Assembly: GCF_026341125.1 (NCBI RefSeq)
Contig: NZ_JAPEOR010000001.1
Span: 248,001-312,000, forward strand
Direction of reading: 5' to 3'
Length of the DNA stretch: 64,000 nucleotides
Source: Streptomyces sp. NBC_01142
GTDB lineage: Bacteria > Actinomycetota > Actinomycetes > Streptomycetales > Streptomycetaceae
Shown here: positions 25,717-35,088 of the stretch, piece by piece
Layout: each line of letters begins with the position of its first letter
Numbering within the stretch: position 1 is the first letter of the stretch
Translations under genes and position numbers: made by a program
Notes under the pieces: model-generated
What the model was told of the DNA's origin: nothing
The model's input: only the letters and a program-made list of their open reading frames with translations
The model's database searches: none

Positions 25717-27402
25717 ATGAGCAAGACAGAGACAGCGGCCGAGGAGCAGGCGGCCGGGCAGGACCTCGGCGCGGCCGGAGCCCAGCTCTCCACCGCGCCC
25801 AGGGAAGAGCTCATCGCCGGGCCCTCCCTCTCCGTGATCGGCTGGGCCCGCTGGTTCTGGCGGCAGCTGACCTCCATGCGGGTCGCGCTGATCCTGCTCT
25901 TCCTGCTCTCCCTCGGCGCGATCCCCGGCTCTCTCGTCCCGCAGAACAGCGTGGACGAGCTGAAGGTGCAGGCCTTCAAGGAGACACACAAGGGGCTCAC
26001 GCCGCTCTACGAGAAGCTGCAGTTCTTCGACGTCTACAGCTCGGTGTGGTTCTCGGCGATCTACATCCTGCTGTTCGTCTCCCTCATCGGCTGCATCGTG
26101 CCGCGCTCCTGGCAGTTCGTGGGCCAGCTGCGCAGCCGGCCGCCGGGCGCCCCGGGGCGGCTGACGCGGCTGCCCGCGTACACCACCTGGCGCACCGAGA
26201 CCGAGCCCGAGCAGGTGCGCGAGGCCGCGCTCGCGATGCTGCGGAAGCGCCGCTTCCGCGGCCACACCGTCGGTGACGCGGTCGCCGCCGAGAAGGGCTA
26301 TCTGCGCGAGGCCGGCAATCTGTTCTTCCACATCGCGCTGATCGTGATGCTGGTGGCGTTCGCCGCGGGCCAGCTCTTCAAGTCCGAGGGCGGCAAGCTG
26401 ATCGTCGAGGGCGACGGCTTCTCGAACACCCTCACCCAGTACGACGACTTCAAGTCCGGGTCGCTGTTCAGTACGGACGAGCTCGCACCGTTCACCTTCA
26501 ACCTGGACGAGTTCACCGGTACGTATGAGAAGAGCGGGCCGCAGCGGGGCACGCCACGCACCTTCGAGGCCGGCGTCACCTGGTCCAAGGGCGGCGGACC
26601 CGACCACAAGGCCGTGATCGAGGTGAACAAGCCGCTCGTCATCGACGGCACCAAGATCTATCTGCTCTCGCACGGATACGCCCCCGTCGTCACCGTCCGG
26701 GACGGCAAGGGCAAGGTCGTCTTCAACGGCGGGGTGCCGCTGCTGCCGATCGACAACAACATCACCTCGACCGGCGCGCTCAAGGTGATGGACGGCTACC
26801 GGGACAAGAACGGCAAAAAGGACCAGCTGGGCTTCCAGGCGTTCTTCGTGCCGACCTTCGCGGGCGCGGGCAACGGCAATATGTTCTCGCAGTTCCCGGG
26901 TCTCGAGTTCCCGGTGCTGGCCCTCACCGGCTACCACGGCTCCCTGGGCGTCGACGCGGGTCTGCCGCAGAACGTGTACCAGCTCGACACCCGCAAGATG
27001 AAGCAGTTCAAGGACCCCAAGGGCGAGATCCTCAAGCAGCGGCTGCTGCCCGGCGAGAAGCTGACCCTGCCGGACGGCGCGGGCTCCATCACCTTCGAGA
27101 AGGAAGTGAAGGAGTGGGCCAGCTTCCAGGTCTCGCAGCAGCCGGGCAACGGCTGGGCACTGGCCGGCGCGATCGCCGCCATCGCCGGCCTGGTCGGCTC
27201 GCTGTTCATCCAGCGCCGCCGGATCTGGGTCCGGGCCGTACGCGGCGAGGACGGCATCACCGTCGTCGAGATGGCCGGTCTGGGCCGCAGTGAATCCGCC
27301 AAGCTCCCCGAGGAACTGGCCGACCTGGCCGTGACCCTCAATTCAGAGGCGCCGACCGCGCCTGAACCCCCAGAAGTTCCTGCCGAAGGGGCTGAGAAGT
27401 GA
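25717..27402 (+). CDS. resB: Cytochrome c biogenesis protein ResB (Ccs1)
   Basis: A 561-residue ResB family protein: a cytoplasmic Ala/Glu-rich tail, membrane helices near residues 48-70 (MRVALILLFLLSLGAIPGSL) and 105-125, a third near 205, a large extracytoplasmic domain, and a last helix near 475-495. GSLVPQNSVDEL and SLIGCIVPRSW are family motifs. Together with CcsB it forms the heme lyase that attaches heme to apocytochrome c. Its stop overlaps the ccsB start by four bases. Confidence 0.92.
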   Translation: MSKTETAAEEQAAGQDLGAAGAQLSTAPREELIAGPSLSVIGWARWFWRQLTSMRVALILLFLLSLGAIPGSLVPQNSVDELKVQAFKETHKGLTPLYEKLQFFDVYSSVWFSAIYILLFVSLIGCIVPRSWQFVGQLRSRPPGAPGRLTRLPAYTTWRTETEPEQVREAALAMLRKRRFRGHTVGDAVAAEKGYLREAGNLFFHIALIVMLVAFAAGQLFKSEGGKLIVEGDGFSNTLTQYDDFKSGSLFSTDELAPFTFNLDEFTGTYEKSGPQRGTPRTFEAGVTWSKGGGPDHKAVIEVNKPLVIDGTKIYLLSHGYAPVVTVRDGKGKVVFNGGVPLLPIDNNITSTGALKVMDGYRDKNGKKDQLGFQAFFVPTFAGAGNGNMFSQFPGLEFPVLALTGYHGSLGVDAGLPQNVYQLDTRKMKQFKDPKGEILKQRLLPGEKLTLPDGAGSITFEKEVKEWASFQVSQQPGNGWALAGAIAAIAGLVGSLFIQRRRIWVRAVRGEDGITVVEMAGLGRSESAKLPEELADLAVTLNSEAPTAPEPPEVPAEGAEK

Positions 27403-28481
27403 CTCTCGCCGCCGCAACCAACGAAAACCTGGCGCACATCAGCAATGTGCTGATCTATTCGTCGATGGCCGTCTACACGCTGGCCTTCCTCGCCCATATC
27501 GCGGAATGGGTCTTCGGCAGCCGCAGCAAGGTGGGCCGTACCGCCGCCGCGCTGACCACCGGCGCCGCCGCGGCCTCCTCGGTGAAAGTCCAGGTGAAGC
27601 AGCAGGGCGGTGGCACCGCCGTACTGGACAGGCCCAAGGTGGTCACCCGCTCCGCGGCTGGCGCGCGGGATGTCCCGGACGGGCCCGGCGCGGCCGGCGG
27701 CACCGAGAAGGGTGATCTGTACGGACGGATCGCCGTCTCGCTGACCGTCCTCGGCTTCCTGGTCCAGGCGGGCGGCGTCGTCGCCCGCGCGATGTCGGTG
27801 CAGCGGGCCCCCTGGGCCAATATGTACGAGTTCTCCATCACTTTCTCCACCGTGGTGGTCGCCGCGTACCTCGGCTTCCTGGTCGCGGGGAAGAACGTCC
27901 GCTGGATGGGTCTGCCGCTCGTCGCGACAGTCCTCGCCGACCTGGGTATCGCCACCACCTGGCTGTACACCGAGAGCGACCAGCTCGTTCCGGCGCTGCA
28001 CTCGTACTGGCTGTGGATCCACGTCTCCACCGCGATCTTCTGCGGCGCGGTCTTCTACCTCGGTGCGGTCGGCACGCTCCTGTATCTCTTCCGCGACAGT
28101 TACGAGAGCAAGGTCGCGGGCGGCGGCAAGCCCGGCGCCTTCGCGACCTCGGTCATGGAGCGGCTGCCCGCGGCCGCATCCCTCGACAAGTTCGCGTACC
28201 GCATCAACGCCGCGGTCTTCCCGCTGTGGACCTTCACGATCATCGCCGGCGCGATCTGGGCCGGCGATGCCTGGGGCCGCTACTGGGGCTGGGACGCCAA
28301 GGAAGTCTGGTCCTTCATCACCTGGGTCGCGTACGCCAGCTATCTGCACGCCCGCGCGACCGCAGGCTGGAAGGGCCGCAAGGCCGCGTATCTGGCACTC
28401 ATCGCCTTCGGCTGCTTCCTCTTCAACTACTACGGCGTCAACATCTTCGTGAACAGCAAGCACTCCTACGCCGGCGTCTGA
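27399..28481 (+). CDS. ccsB: Heme lyase subunit CcsB (ResC)
   Basis: A 360-residue protein with about eight membrane helices and the tryptophan-rich heme-binding WWD motif GRYWGWDAKEVWSFITW near residue 297. Conserved histidines (ALHSYWLWIHV, YASYLHAR) act as external heme ligands. An Ala/Gly-rich cytoplasmic insert lies between helices 1 and 2 at residues 50-105. It is coupled to resB by a GTGA overlap and ends the operon. Confidence 0.92.
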   Translation: MTLAAATNENLAHISNVLIYSSMAVYTLAFLAHIAEWVFGSRSKVGRTAAALTTGAAAASSVKVQVKQQGGGTAVLDRPKVVTRSAAGARDVPDGPGAAGGTEKGDLYGRIAVSLTVLGFLVQAGGVVARAMSVQRAPWANMYEFSITFSTVVVAAYLGFLVAGKNVRWMGLPLVATVLADLGIATTWLYTESDQLVPALHSYWLWIHVSTAIFCGAVFYLGAVGTLLYLFRDSYESKVAGGGKPGAFATSVMERLPAAASLDKFAYRINAAVFPLWTFTIIAGAIWAGDAWGRYWGWDAKEVWSFITWVAYASYLHARATAGWKGRKAAYLALIAFGCFLFNYYGVNIFVNSKHSYAGV

Positions 28482-28518
28482 GGTAGCGCCCGGACCGCGG
28501 CGGAGTGACGCTGGTGCC

Positions 28519-29034
28519 ATGGACGCGATCCCCCACGGCACCAGCGAGACCCGGGACGGCGGCCTCCACCTGCTGCGGTACGAGCTCCACCTGCCGCATC
28601 CGGTCGTACGGATCTGGGCCGCCGTCGCCACGCCGGAAGGGCTGCCGACCTGGCTCGCCGCCGCCGACGTCCTCGAACCGAGGGTCGGCGGGGCGGTCGC
28701 CCTGCGCTGGCTCAACACCAACGTCGAGGGGCAGCACACGATCACCCAGGGCACCGTCACCGCCTGGGACCCGGAGCGGGTCGCCGAGTACACGGTCGCC
28801 GTCCTGGGCCGGATCCGCTTCCATCTGGAGCCGTCGGGCGAGGACGCCACGACGGTCCGCTTCACCCATGAGTTCCGCGGCACGGACGAGCTGCGCCTGG
28901 ACTGCCTGGCCGGCTGGCACCAGCACTTCGAGCTTCTCGCGGACGCGCTGGACGGGCGGCCGGTGACGGACTGGTCGACCTGGACGGCGGACCGCTGGCG
29001 GGAGCTGCGGGACGAGTACGTCAGCCGGCCGTGA
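28519..29034 (+). CDS. SRPBCC (START-like) family protein
   Basis: A 171-residue protein with the SRPBCC/AHSA1 fold: LPHPVVRIWAAVATPEGLPTW near the N-terminus, GGAVALRWL in the middle strand and a long C-terminal helix (GWHQHFELLADALDG). Members bind hydrophobic ligands. GACGCT six bases before the ATG may be the -10 of a leaderless transcript. It is convergent with and overlaps the 29021 gene by 14 bases. Confidence 0.8.
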   Translation: MDAIPHGTSETRDGGLHLLRYELHLPHPVVRIWAAVATPEGLPTWLAAADVLEPRVGGAVALRWLNTNVEGQHTITQGTVTAWDPERVAEYTVAVLGRIRFHLEPSGEDATTVRFTHEFRGTDELRLDCLAGWHQHFELLADALDGRPVTDWSTWTADRWRELRDEYVSRP

Positions 29035-29950
29035 TCGCGTCGAGCTGCGCCCGCAGATAGGTGTGCGAGTCGATGCCCCGGACCGTGGTGCCCGGGTCGC
29101 ACTCGTAGAAGTAGACGAGCGAGATCAGCTCCTCGGCCTGTGCGTCCGCCGGCGGCGGCAGCACCCGGTGGCGGCCCGAGCGCCAGCGGTCGCCCGTCCA
29201 CCGGGCCATCAGATCACCGATGTTGATGGTGAAGGCCTCGGGGTCGTACGGCGCGTCCTGCCAGCCGTCCTCGTCCGTGAACACCTGGAGGCCGCCCCTG
29301 CCGGCCTGCCGGTCCAGCACGGTGACCGTGCCGAAGTCGGTGTGCGGGCCGATACGGAACTGGCCGGGCTGCGGCGCCCCGATCCGGTCCCTGCTGGGAT
29401 ACCAGTTCACATTGAAGCCCCAGGTCGGATGCCCGGTGTGCCGGGTGAAGAAGGTCTCCGGCTCGCCCAGGGCGACGGCGAGGAGCTCGAGGATCCGGTC
29501 CGACAGGTCCCGCATCCGCGCGAGATACGTCTCCACCGCCGGCCGCAGCGAAGGCACCTCGCCCGGCCAGGTGTTGGGCAGGAACCACTCCGCGTCGACC
29601 GCCGGATCGCCCGTCGGGTCCTGGGCCGCGAAGGACAGCGACTCCTTCAGGTCCGGCGGCGTCTCGGTGCCCTCCGCATATCCGTTGGCCTCCGCGCCGG
29701 GCCCCAGCCAGCCGCGCTGGCCGACCGGCACGGCGTACGGCTCCTTGGCGGCGGTCGGCAGCAGGAAGAACTCCCTGGCCGCGGAGCGGATGCGACGGCG
29801 CAGTTCCGGGTCCACGCCGTGCCCGGTGACCAGCAGGAATCCGGCCGACCGCAGTGCACGGTCGACGGTCTCGGCGATCTCCCTGCGCGTGTGCGGGTCC
29901 CCGGAGAACCAGGGCCGCAGATCGATGGTGGGAATCCTGGGCTCAGTCAC
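29021..29950 (-). CDS. 2-oxoglutarate/Fe(II) oxygenase, isopenicillin N synthase family
   Basis: A 309-residue cytoplasmic dioxygenase. The N-terminal DIOX_N region has IPTIDLRPW and GFLLVTGHGVD. The iron site is H-x-D in GPHTDFGTVTVL plus His in SGRHRVL, followed by the 2-oxoglutarate-binding region. It is of the broad IPNS/gibberellin-oxidase-like family, with no evidence of beta-lactam synthesis. The GTG start lies within the last codons of the upstream deaminase gene, so the two are translationally coupled and may act in one pyrimidine or base-modifying route (inference). Confidence 0.85.
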   Translation of the reverse strand: MTEPRIPTIDLRPWFSGDPHTRREIAETVDRALRSAGFLLVTGHGVDPELRRRIRSAAREFFLLPTAAKEPYAVPVGQRGWLGPGAEANGYAEGTETPPDLKESLSFAAQDPTGDPAVDAEWFLPNTWPGEVPSLRPAVETYLARMRDLSDRILELLAVALGEPETFFTRHTGHPTWGFNVNWYPSRDRIGAPQPGQFRIGPHTDFGTVTVLDRQAGRGGLQVFTDEDGWQDAPYDPEAFTINIGDLMARWTGDRWRSGRHRVLPPPADAQAEELISLVYFYECDPGTTVRGIDSHTYLRAQLDAITAG

Positions 29951-30383
29951 CGATGTCCTCGTTCCACAGTTCGGGCCGGCGTGCGATGAAGTCACGCATC
30001 AGGGCGATGCACTCGGCGCTGTCCAGCACCACGATCTCCACACCGTGTCCGGCCAGCCAGTCGAGCCCGCCGTGGAAGGTCGCCGCCTCGCCGACCACCA
30101 CCCGGGGGATCCCGAACTGCCGGACCAGACCGCTGCAGTACCAGCAGGGCGCCAGCGTCGTCACCATCGTCGTACCCCGGTACGAACGCTGCCGCCCGGC
30201 GGCACGGAACGCCGCGGTCTCCGCGTGCATCGACGGATCGCCGTCCTGGACGCGCCGGTTGTGCCCCCGCCCGAGGACCGTCCCGTCCGGCCCGTACAGC
30301 GCGGCCCCGATCGGGATTCCGCCCTCGGCCAGCCCGGCCCGCGCTTCCCCGACGGCTGTCGCCAGCCACCTCTCGTACTCCAT
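29943..30383 (-). CDS. Cytosine deaminase-like nucleoside/base deaminase
   Basis: A 146-residue cytidine-deaminase-fold enzyme. Zinc ligands and catalytic Glu are in MHAETAAF and APCWYC. It resembles yeast-type cytosine deaminase more than tRNA adenosine deaminase: the GIPRVVVGEAATFHGG strand and the C-terminal RRPELWNEDIGD match that group. The predicted reaction is cytosine (or a related base) to uracil. It overlaps the oxygenase gene by eight bases. Confidence 0.85.
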   Translation of the reverse strand: MEYERWLATAVGEARAGLAEGGIPIGAALYGPDGTVLGRGHNRRVQDGDPSMHAETAAFRAAGRQRSYRGTTMVTTLAPCWYCSGLVRQFGIPRVVVGEAATFHGGLDWLAGHGVEIVVLDSAECIALMRDFIARRPELWNEDIGD

Positions 30384-30520
30384 GACGCGGAAAGTACCCG
30401 CCGCAGGCCGCTTCCGGTACGCGCCCGGCCGTATGTCATCGGTGCTGCCGATGGGCCCATCGGCAGGACGCCCCAGTGGCTCGTGGACCCGACCACCGGC
30501 CCGCTCGTAGCGTCGATGCC

Positions 30521-31453
30521 ATGACCACCGACAAGGCCCTGGAAAACCGGGGCGCCCTCGAACTCACTCTCGCCATGGTGCTCTCCGGCACCCTCGGGAT
30601 CTTCGTCGTCGAGTCCGGCGCGTCGCCCTTCAACGTGGTGTTCTTCCGCTGCCTCTTCGGGGCGACGGCCCTGGGCGCGTACGCCCTCGCACGCGGCTAC
30701 TTCACCGACCACGGCTTCACTCCGAGGAAGCTCGCCCTCGCCGCGCTCGGCGGTGTGTTCATCGTCTTCAACTGGGCGTTTCTCTTCAAGGCGTACGAAG
30801 CCACCTCGATCTCGCTGGCCACCGTCGTCTACCACACACAGCCGTTCTACGTGGTGCTGCTCGGCGCGCTCCTCTTCCGGGAGCGGCTCACCGCATCCAA
30901 GCTCGGCTGGCTCGCGGTCGCCTTCGCCGGACTGCTCCTCGTGTCCGGGGTGAGCATCAGCAACCCCGGCTCGCTCGCCGGCCTGGGCTTCGCGCTGCTC
31001 GCCGCGCTCTTCTGGGCGATCTCCACCGTGATCACCAAGCGGGTGAGCGGGGTACGGCCCCATCTCGTCGCACTCGTCCAGGTGCTCATCGGCATTCCGC
31101 TGCTGCTGCCCTTCGCCGACTTCGCCGCCGCGAGCGGACTGGGCAGCGGCTGGGCCTGGCTGGCCGGGCTCGGCCTGATCCACACCGGTCTGATGTATGT
31201 CCTGCTGTACGCCTCGTACCAGAAGCTGCCCACCGCGAAGATCGCCGTGCTCGCCTTCACCTACCCGGCCGTCGCGATGGTCGCCGACTGGGCGGTGTAC
31301 GGCCATCGGATCAGCCTTGTCCAGGCGCTCGGCGTTCCGCTGATCGTGCTGGCGAGTCTGAAGGTGAACCTCGCCAAGGCGCCCAGGACCGTGGCTCGTT
31401 CGGCCGGTTCTACGACTCCTGCTCCCGTACCAGCCGCACCGTCTCGTCGATGA
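30521..31453 (+). CDS. EamA family (DMT) transporter
   Basis: A 310-residue protein with ten membrane helices in two EamA repeats (residues 15-150 and 160-295), as in drug/metabolite exporters such as RhaT/YdcZ-like proteins. Motifs are ASPFNVVFFRCLFGA in repeat 1 and ALLAALFWAISTVITK opening repeat 2. It ends in a charged tail. TAGCGT seven bases before the ATG suggests a leaderless message. It overlaps the convergent LysR gene by 44 bases. Confidence 0.85.
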   Translation: MTTDKALENRGALELTLAMVLSGTLGIFVVESGASPFNVVFFRCLFGATALGAYALARGYFTDHGFTPRKLALAALGGVFIVFNWAFLFKAYEATSISLATVVYHTQPFYVVLLGALLFRERLTASKLGWLAVAFAGLLLVSGVSISNPGSLAGLGFALLAALFWAISTVITKRVSGVRPHLVALVQVLIGIPLLLPFADFAAASGLGSGWAWLAGLGLIHTGLMYVLLYASYQKLPTAKIAVLAFTYPAVAMVADWAVYGHRISLVQALGVPLIVLASLKVNLAKAPRTVARSAGSTTPAPVPAAPSRR

Positions 31454-32303
31454 ACAGCCGCACATGGCGCGGCAGTCGCTTTCCCTGACGCCACGCCACC
31501 TGCGTGTGCAGCCGGAAAGGCGGCTCCCAGGGCAGCCCGACCAGCGCTCCCGACGCCAGCTCCTCGCGCACCGCCATCCGCGGCAGCAGGGCGACGCCGA
31601 GCCCGCCGGCCACGCCGCGCTTGGTCGCCTCGATCGTGCCGAACTCCATGAAGGGCGGGGGAGCGCCGTTGCGCTCGCGCAGCTCGCCCTCGAAAAGGTC
31701 GCGGTACGGACAGCCCGGCTCCGTACCCACCAGCTGTACGCCCGCCAGATCGACGGTAGCGAGCTTCGCCGCACCGGCCAGCGGGTGCGTCGGCGAGCAG
31801 ACCAGCACCAGTGGCTCGGCGGTCAGCACCTCGGTCTCCAGGCCCGCGTGCACCGTCTTCTGTTCCATCAGAAAGCCGATGTCGTACAGGCCCTGGCGCA
31901 GTGCCTGCCGGGTCTCGTCGCCCAGCGTGGGGCGCAGTGACAGCTGCACCTGCGGATAGCGGTGGTGGAAGAGCTCGAGCAGCGCGGGCAGCCGGTAGGA
32001 GGTGAGCGACTCCATGGTGCCGATGTTGATCGTCCCGGCGGGCTCCTCGGTCCCGGTGACCGCGGCCTGCGCCTCGTCCGCGAGTTCGATGATCCGGCGG
32101 GCGTACGGCAGCAGCCGCTCGCCCGCCTCGGTCAGCCGGATGCGGCTGCCGAGCCGGTCGAAGAGCTCCGTGCCCAGGGACGACTCCAGGGAGCGGATCT
32201 GGCTGGTCACACTCGACTGGGCGTACTGGAGCCCGGCGGCGGCCTGCGTGAAACTGAGGACGGTGGCGACCTTCTCGAAGGTGACCAGCAGACGCAACTC
32301 CAT
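31410..32303 (-). CDS. LysR family transcriptional regulator
   Basis: A 297-residue LysR regulator. The winged helix is MELRLLVTFEKVATVLSFTQ with AAAGLQYAQSSVTSQIRSLE; the substrate-binding domain begins near residue 90 (TINIGTMESLTSYRLPALLE). It starts in a TGATG overlap with the PLDc_N gene stop, so the two are co-translated. The EamA gene converges on it and may be its target, since LysR-exporter pairs are common, but here they are convergent rather than divergent. Confidence 0.88.
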   Translation of the reverse strand: MELRLLVTFEKVATVLSFTQAAAGLQYAQSSVTSQIRSLESSLGTELFDRLGSRIRLTEAGERLLPYARRIIELADEAQAAVTGTEEPAGTINIGTMESLTSYRLPALLELFHHRYPQVQLSLRPTLGDETRQALRQGLYDIGFLMEQKTVHAGLETEVLTAEPLVLVCSPTHPLAGAAKLATVDLAGVQLVGTEPGCPYRDLFEGELRERNGAPPPFMEFGTIEATKRGVAGGLGVALLPRMAVREELASGALVGLPWEPPFRLHTQVAWRQGKRLPRHVRLFIDETVRLVREQES

Positions 32304-32647
32304 CAAGGCTTCGGCGCCTCGGGGTCGTCTCCGTCGTTGTTCTTCCCGGGCTCGTCGTTGTTCTTCTTGGGCTCGTCGCGCAGCGACTTGAGGAACTCGG
32401 GGTTGTCGTCGGGCGCGACCCAGCCCCGCGAGCCCGCCGAACCCCGCATGCCCCCGCCGGACACGGCGCGGCGCTGCTTGCCCGCGAACAGCCAGACGAT
32501 CGGTCCGACGATGGTGAAGAGGAGGATGATCAGCACCCAGACGACCTTGGGCAGGTGCTTGACCTCTTCCTCGGGGGTGTTGAGGCAGTCGATGAAGGCG
32601 TAGATCGTCAACGCAAGCATCAGGATGAACGGCAGATACCTGAGCAT
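32303..32647 (-). CDS. PLDc_N domain small membrane protein
   Basis: A 114-residue protein with two membrane helices: YLPFILMLALTIYAFIDCLN and KVVWVLIILLFTIVGPIVWLF. This is the phospholipase D N-terminal (PLDc_N) module, present alone as in many actinobacterial proteins. A hydrophilic tail rich in Asn, Asp and Lys follows. There is no catalytic HKD motif. It leads a two-gene unit with the LysR regulator and is divergent from the menaquinone decarboxylase gene. Confidence 0.8.
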   Translation of the reverse strand: MLRYLPFILMLALTIYAFIDCLNTPEEEVKHLPKVVWVLIILLFTIVGPIVWLFAGKQRRAVSGGGMRGSAGSRGWVAPDDNPEFLKSLRDEPKKNNDEPGKNNDGDDPEAPKP

Positions 32648-32737
32648 CGTGGAGCGGGTCCCCCTGGAAGCGGGCGGCGGGGCCGGATGCGGCCCCGGTG
32701 ACGGGTCCAGGGTAGTGGGTGGCCGATACTGGGGAGC

Positions 32738-34189
32738 ATGGCTTACGACGATCTTCGCTCCCTGCTCCGGGCGCTGGAGCGCGAGGGAGACCTCAAGCGC
32801 ATCAAGGCCGAGGTCGACCCGTATCTGGAGGTCGGGGAGATCGTCGACCGCGTGAACAAGGCGGGCGGTCCCGCGCTCCTCTTCGAGAATGTCCGCGGTT
32901 CGGCGATGCCTCTCGCGATGAACGTCTTCGGTACGGACCGCCGGCTGCTCAAGGCACTCGGACTGAAGTCCTATGCGGAGATCAGCGACAAGATCGGCGG
33001 ACTGCTCAAGCCGGAGCTGCCGCACGGCTTCGTGGGGGTGCGCGAGGCCTTCGGGAAGCTCGGCACGATGGTCCACGTCCCGCCGAAGAAGGTGAAGGAC
33101 GCGCCGGTGCAGGAGGTCGTCCTGCACGGCGACGACGTCGATCTGGACCGGCTGCCCGCGCTCTTCACCTGGCCGGAGGACGGCGGCTCCTTCTTCAACC
33201 TGGGGCTCACGCACACCAAGCACCCGGAGACCGGCGTACGGAACCTGGGTCTGTACCGCCTCCAGCGCCACGACAAGCGCACCATCGGCATGCACTGGCA
33301 GATCCACAAGGACAGCCGCAACCACTACGCCGTGGCCGCCAAGAAGGGGGAGCGGCTGCCGGTCGCGATCGCCTTCGGCTGTCCGCCGGCCGTGACGTAC
33401 GCCTCCACGGCGCCGCTGCCCGGTGACATCGACGAGTACCTGTTCGCCGGCTTCGTCCAGGGCAAGCGGATCGAGATGGTCGACTGCAAGACGGTCCCGC
33501 TCCAGGTGCCGGCCAACGCCGAGGTCGTCATCGAGGGATGGCTGGAGCCCGGCCAGATGCTGCCGGAGGGTCCCTTCGGCGACCACACCGGCTTCTACAC
33601 CCCGCAGGAGCCCTTCCCTGCCCTGACCATCGACTGCGTCACGATGCGCAGGCGTCCGCTGCTCCAGTCGATCGTGGTGGGCCGCCCGCCGACGGAGGAC
33701 GGTCCGCTGGGCCGTGCCACCGAGCGGTTCTTCCTCCCCCTGCTCAAGATCATCGTGCCGGACATCGTGGACTACCACCTGCCGGAGTCGGGCGGCTTCC
33801 ACAACTGCGCGATCGTCTCGATCGACAAGAAGTACCCGAAGCACGCGCAGAAGGTCATGCACGCCATCTGGGGCGCGCACATGATGTCCCTGACGAAGCT
33901 GATCGTGGTCGTCGACTCCGACTGCGACGTCCACGATCTGCACGAGGTCTCGTGGCGCGCGCTCGGCAACACCGACTACGCCCGTGACCTCACCGTCGTC
34001 GAGGGCCCGGTCGACCACCTCGACCACGCGTCGTACCAGCAGTTCTGGGGCGGCAAGGCGGGCATCGACGCGACGAAGAAGCTCCCCGAGGAGGGGTACG
34101 TACGGGACGGCGGCTGGCCGAACATGGTCGAGTCCGACCCGGAGACGGCGGCGAAGGTCGACCGCCGTTGGAAGGAGTACGGCCTGTGA
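32738..34189 (+). CDS. UbiD-like decarboxylase of the futalosine menaquinone pathway
   Basis: A 483-residue UbiD family prenylated-FMN decarboxylase. Landmarks are ALLFENVRGSAMPLAMNVFG, the ELPHGFVGVREAF region, PGDIDEYLFAGFVQG, LPEGPFGDHTGFYTP with the active-site Glu/Asp pair, and the C-terminal VDHLDHASYQQFWGGKAGID. It acts on a 1,4-dihydroxy-6-naphthoate-derived intermediate late in the pathway. The stop overlaps the prenyltransferase gene start by four bases. UbiX, which makes its cofactor, lies 1.6 kb downstream. Confidence 0.88.
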   Translation: MAYDDLRSLLRALEREGDLKRIKAEVDPYLEVGEIVDRVNKAGGPALLFENVRGSAMPLAMNVFGTDRRLLKALGLKSYAEISDKIGGLLKPELPHGFVGVREAFGKLGTMVHVPPKKVKDAPVQEVVLHGDDVDLDRLPALFTWPEDGGSFFNLGLTHTKHPETGVRNLGLYRLQRHDKRTIGMHWQIHKDSRNHYAVAAKKGERLPVAIAFGCPPAVTYASTAPLPGDIDEYLFAGFVQGKRIEMVDCKTVPLQVPANAEVVIEGWLEPGQMLPEGPFGDHTGFYTPQEPFPALTIDCVTMRRRPLLQSIVVGRPPTEDGPLGRATERFFLPLLKIIVPDIVDYHLPESGGFHNCAIVSIDKKYPKHAQKVMHAIWGAHMMSLTKLIVVVDSDCDVHDLHEVSWRALGNTDYARDLTVVEGPVDHLDHASYQQFWGGKAGIDATKKLPEEGYVRDGGWPNMVESDPETAAKVDRRWKEYGL

Positions 34190-35088
34190 GCAGTGCCGCA
34201 GCCGCAGTCCCGCAGCCCGGCAGGACCAAGGCGTTCCTGCGGCTGGTGATGATCGAGCACTCGGTCTTCGCGCTGCCCTTCGCGTACATCGCCTCCCTCA
34301 CCGCGATGTTCCAGCTGGACCGGAACATCCACTGGGGGCAGCTGTTCCTCGTCACCCTCGCCATGGTCGGGCTGCGTACGTTCGCGATGGCCTGCAACCG
34401 CATCATCGACCGCGAGATCGACGCCCGGAATCCGCGGACGGCGGGCCGGGAGCTGGTGACCGGCGCGGTCTCGGTGAAGTCCGCCTGGACCGGCGCCCTG
34501 TTCGCCGTCGTCGTCTTCCTGGGCGCGGCCGCCGCGCTGAACCCGCTGTGCCTCGCGCTCGCCCCCATCGCGGTGATCCCGATGGTGGTCTATCCGTACG
34601 GCAAGCGCTTCACCAACTTCCCGCACGCCATCCTCGGCCTCGCCCAGGCCATCGGCCCGGTCGGCGCGTGGATCGCGATCACCGGGACATGGTCCTGGGA
34701 GGCGGTGATCCTCGGCCTCGCGGTCGGCATCTGGATCGGCGGCTTCGACCTGATCTTCGCCTGCCAGGACGTCCGGGCGGACCGCGCCCATGGCGTGATG
34801 TCGGTGCCGGCCCGCTTCGGCATCCCGGCGGCGCTGTACGGGGCGCGCGCCTCCCATGCCCTGACCGCGGTCCTGCTGGTCTGGTACGCCCTGGCCACGG
34901 ACGCGGGCGGCTTCTTCTGGACGGGACTGCTGATAGTGGTGGCGGCGTTCCTCTACGAGCACACGATCGTGCGGCCGGACGACCTGTCCCGCCTCAACCG
35001 CGCGTTCTTCACGGTCAACGGCTTCATCGGGATTGCCCTGTTCGGGTGTGCGCTGCTCGATCTCCTGGTGCGGGGCCTCACGGTGTGA
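34186..35088 (+). CDS. mqnP: UbiA-type prenyltransferase of menaquinone synthesis
   Basis: A 300-residue membrane prenyltransferase with about eight helices. The two Mg2+/diphosphate sites are present: NRIIDREIDARN (N-x-x-x-D-x-x-x-D) and DLIFACQDVRADR (D-x-x-x-x-x-x-D-x-x-x-D). It attaches the polyprenyl chain to the naphthoate ring in the futalosine route. The GTG start is inside the upstream stop, giving tight coupling. It converges with the rhomboid gene (11-base overlap). Confidence 0.87.
   Translation: MSSAAAAVPQPGRTKAFLRLVMIEHSVFALPFAYIASLTAMFQLDRNIHWGQLFLVTLAMVGLRTFAMACNRIIDREIDARNPRTAGRELVTGAVSVKSAWTGALFAVVVFLGAAAALNPLCLALAPIAVIPMVVYPYGKRFTNFPHAILGLAQAIGPVGAWIAITGTWSWEAVILGLAVGIWIGGFDLIFACQDVRADRAHGVMSVPARFGIPAALYGARASHALTAVLLVWYALATDAGGFFWTGLLIVVAAFLYEHTIVRPDDLSRLNRAFFTVNGFIGIALFGCALLDLLVRGLTV

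Noticed and set aside
29021..29950. Beta-lactam biosynthesis gene
   Set aside because: Only the broad oxygenase family is shared. No ACV synthetase or related genes are nearby.
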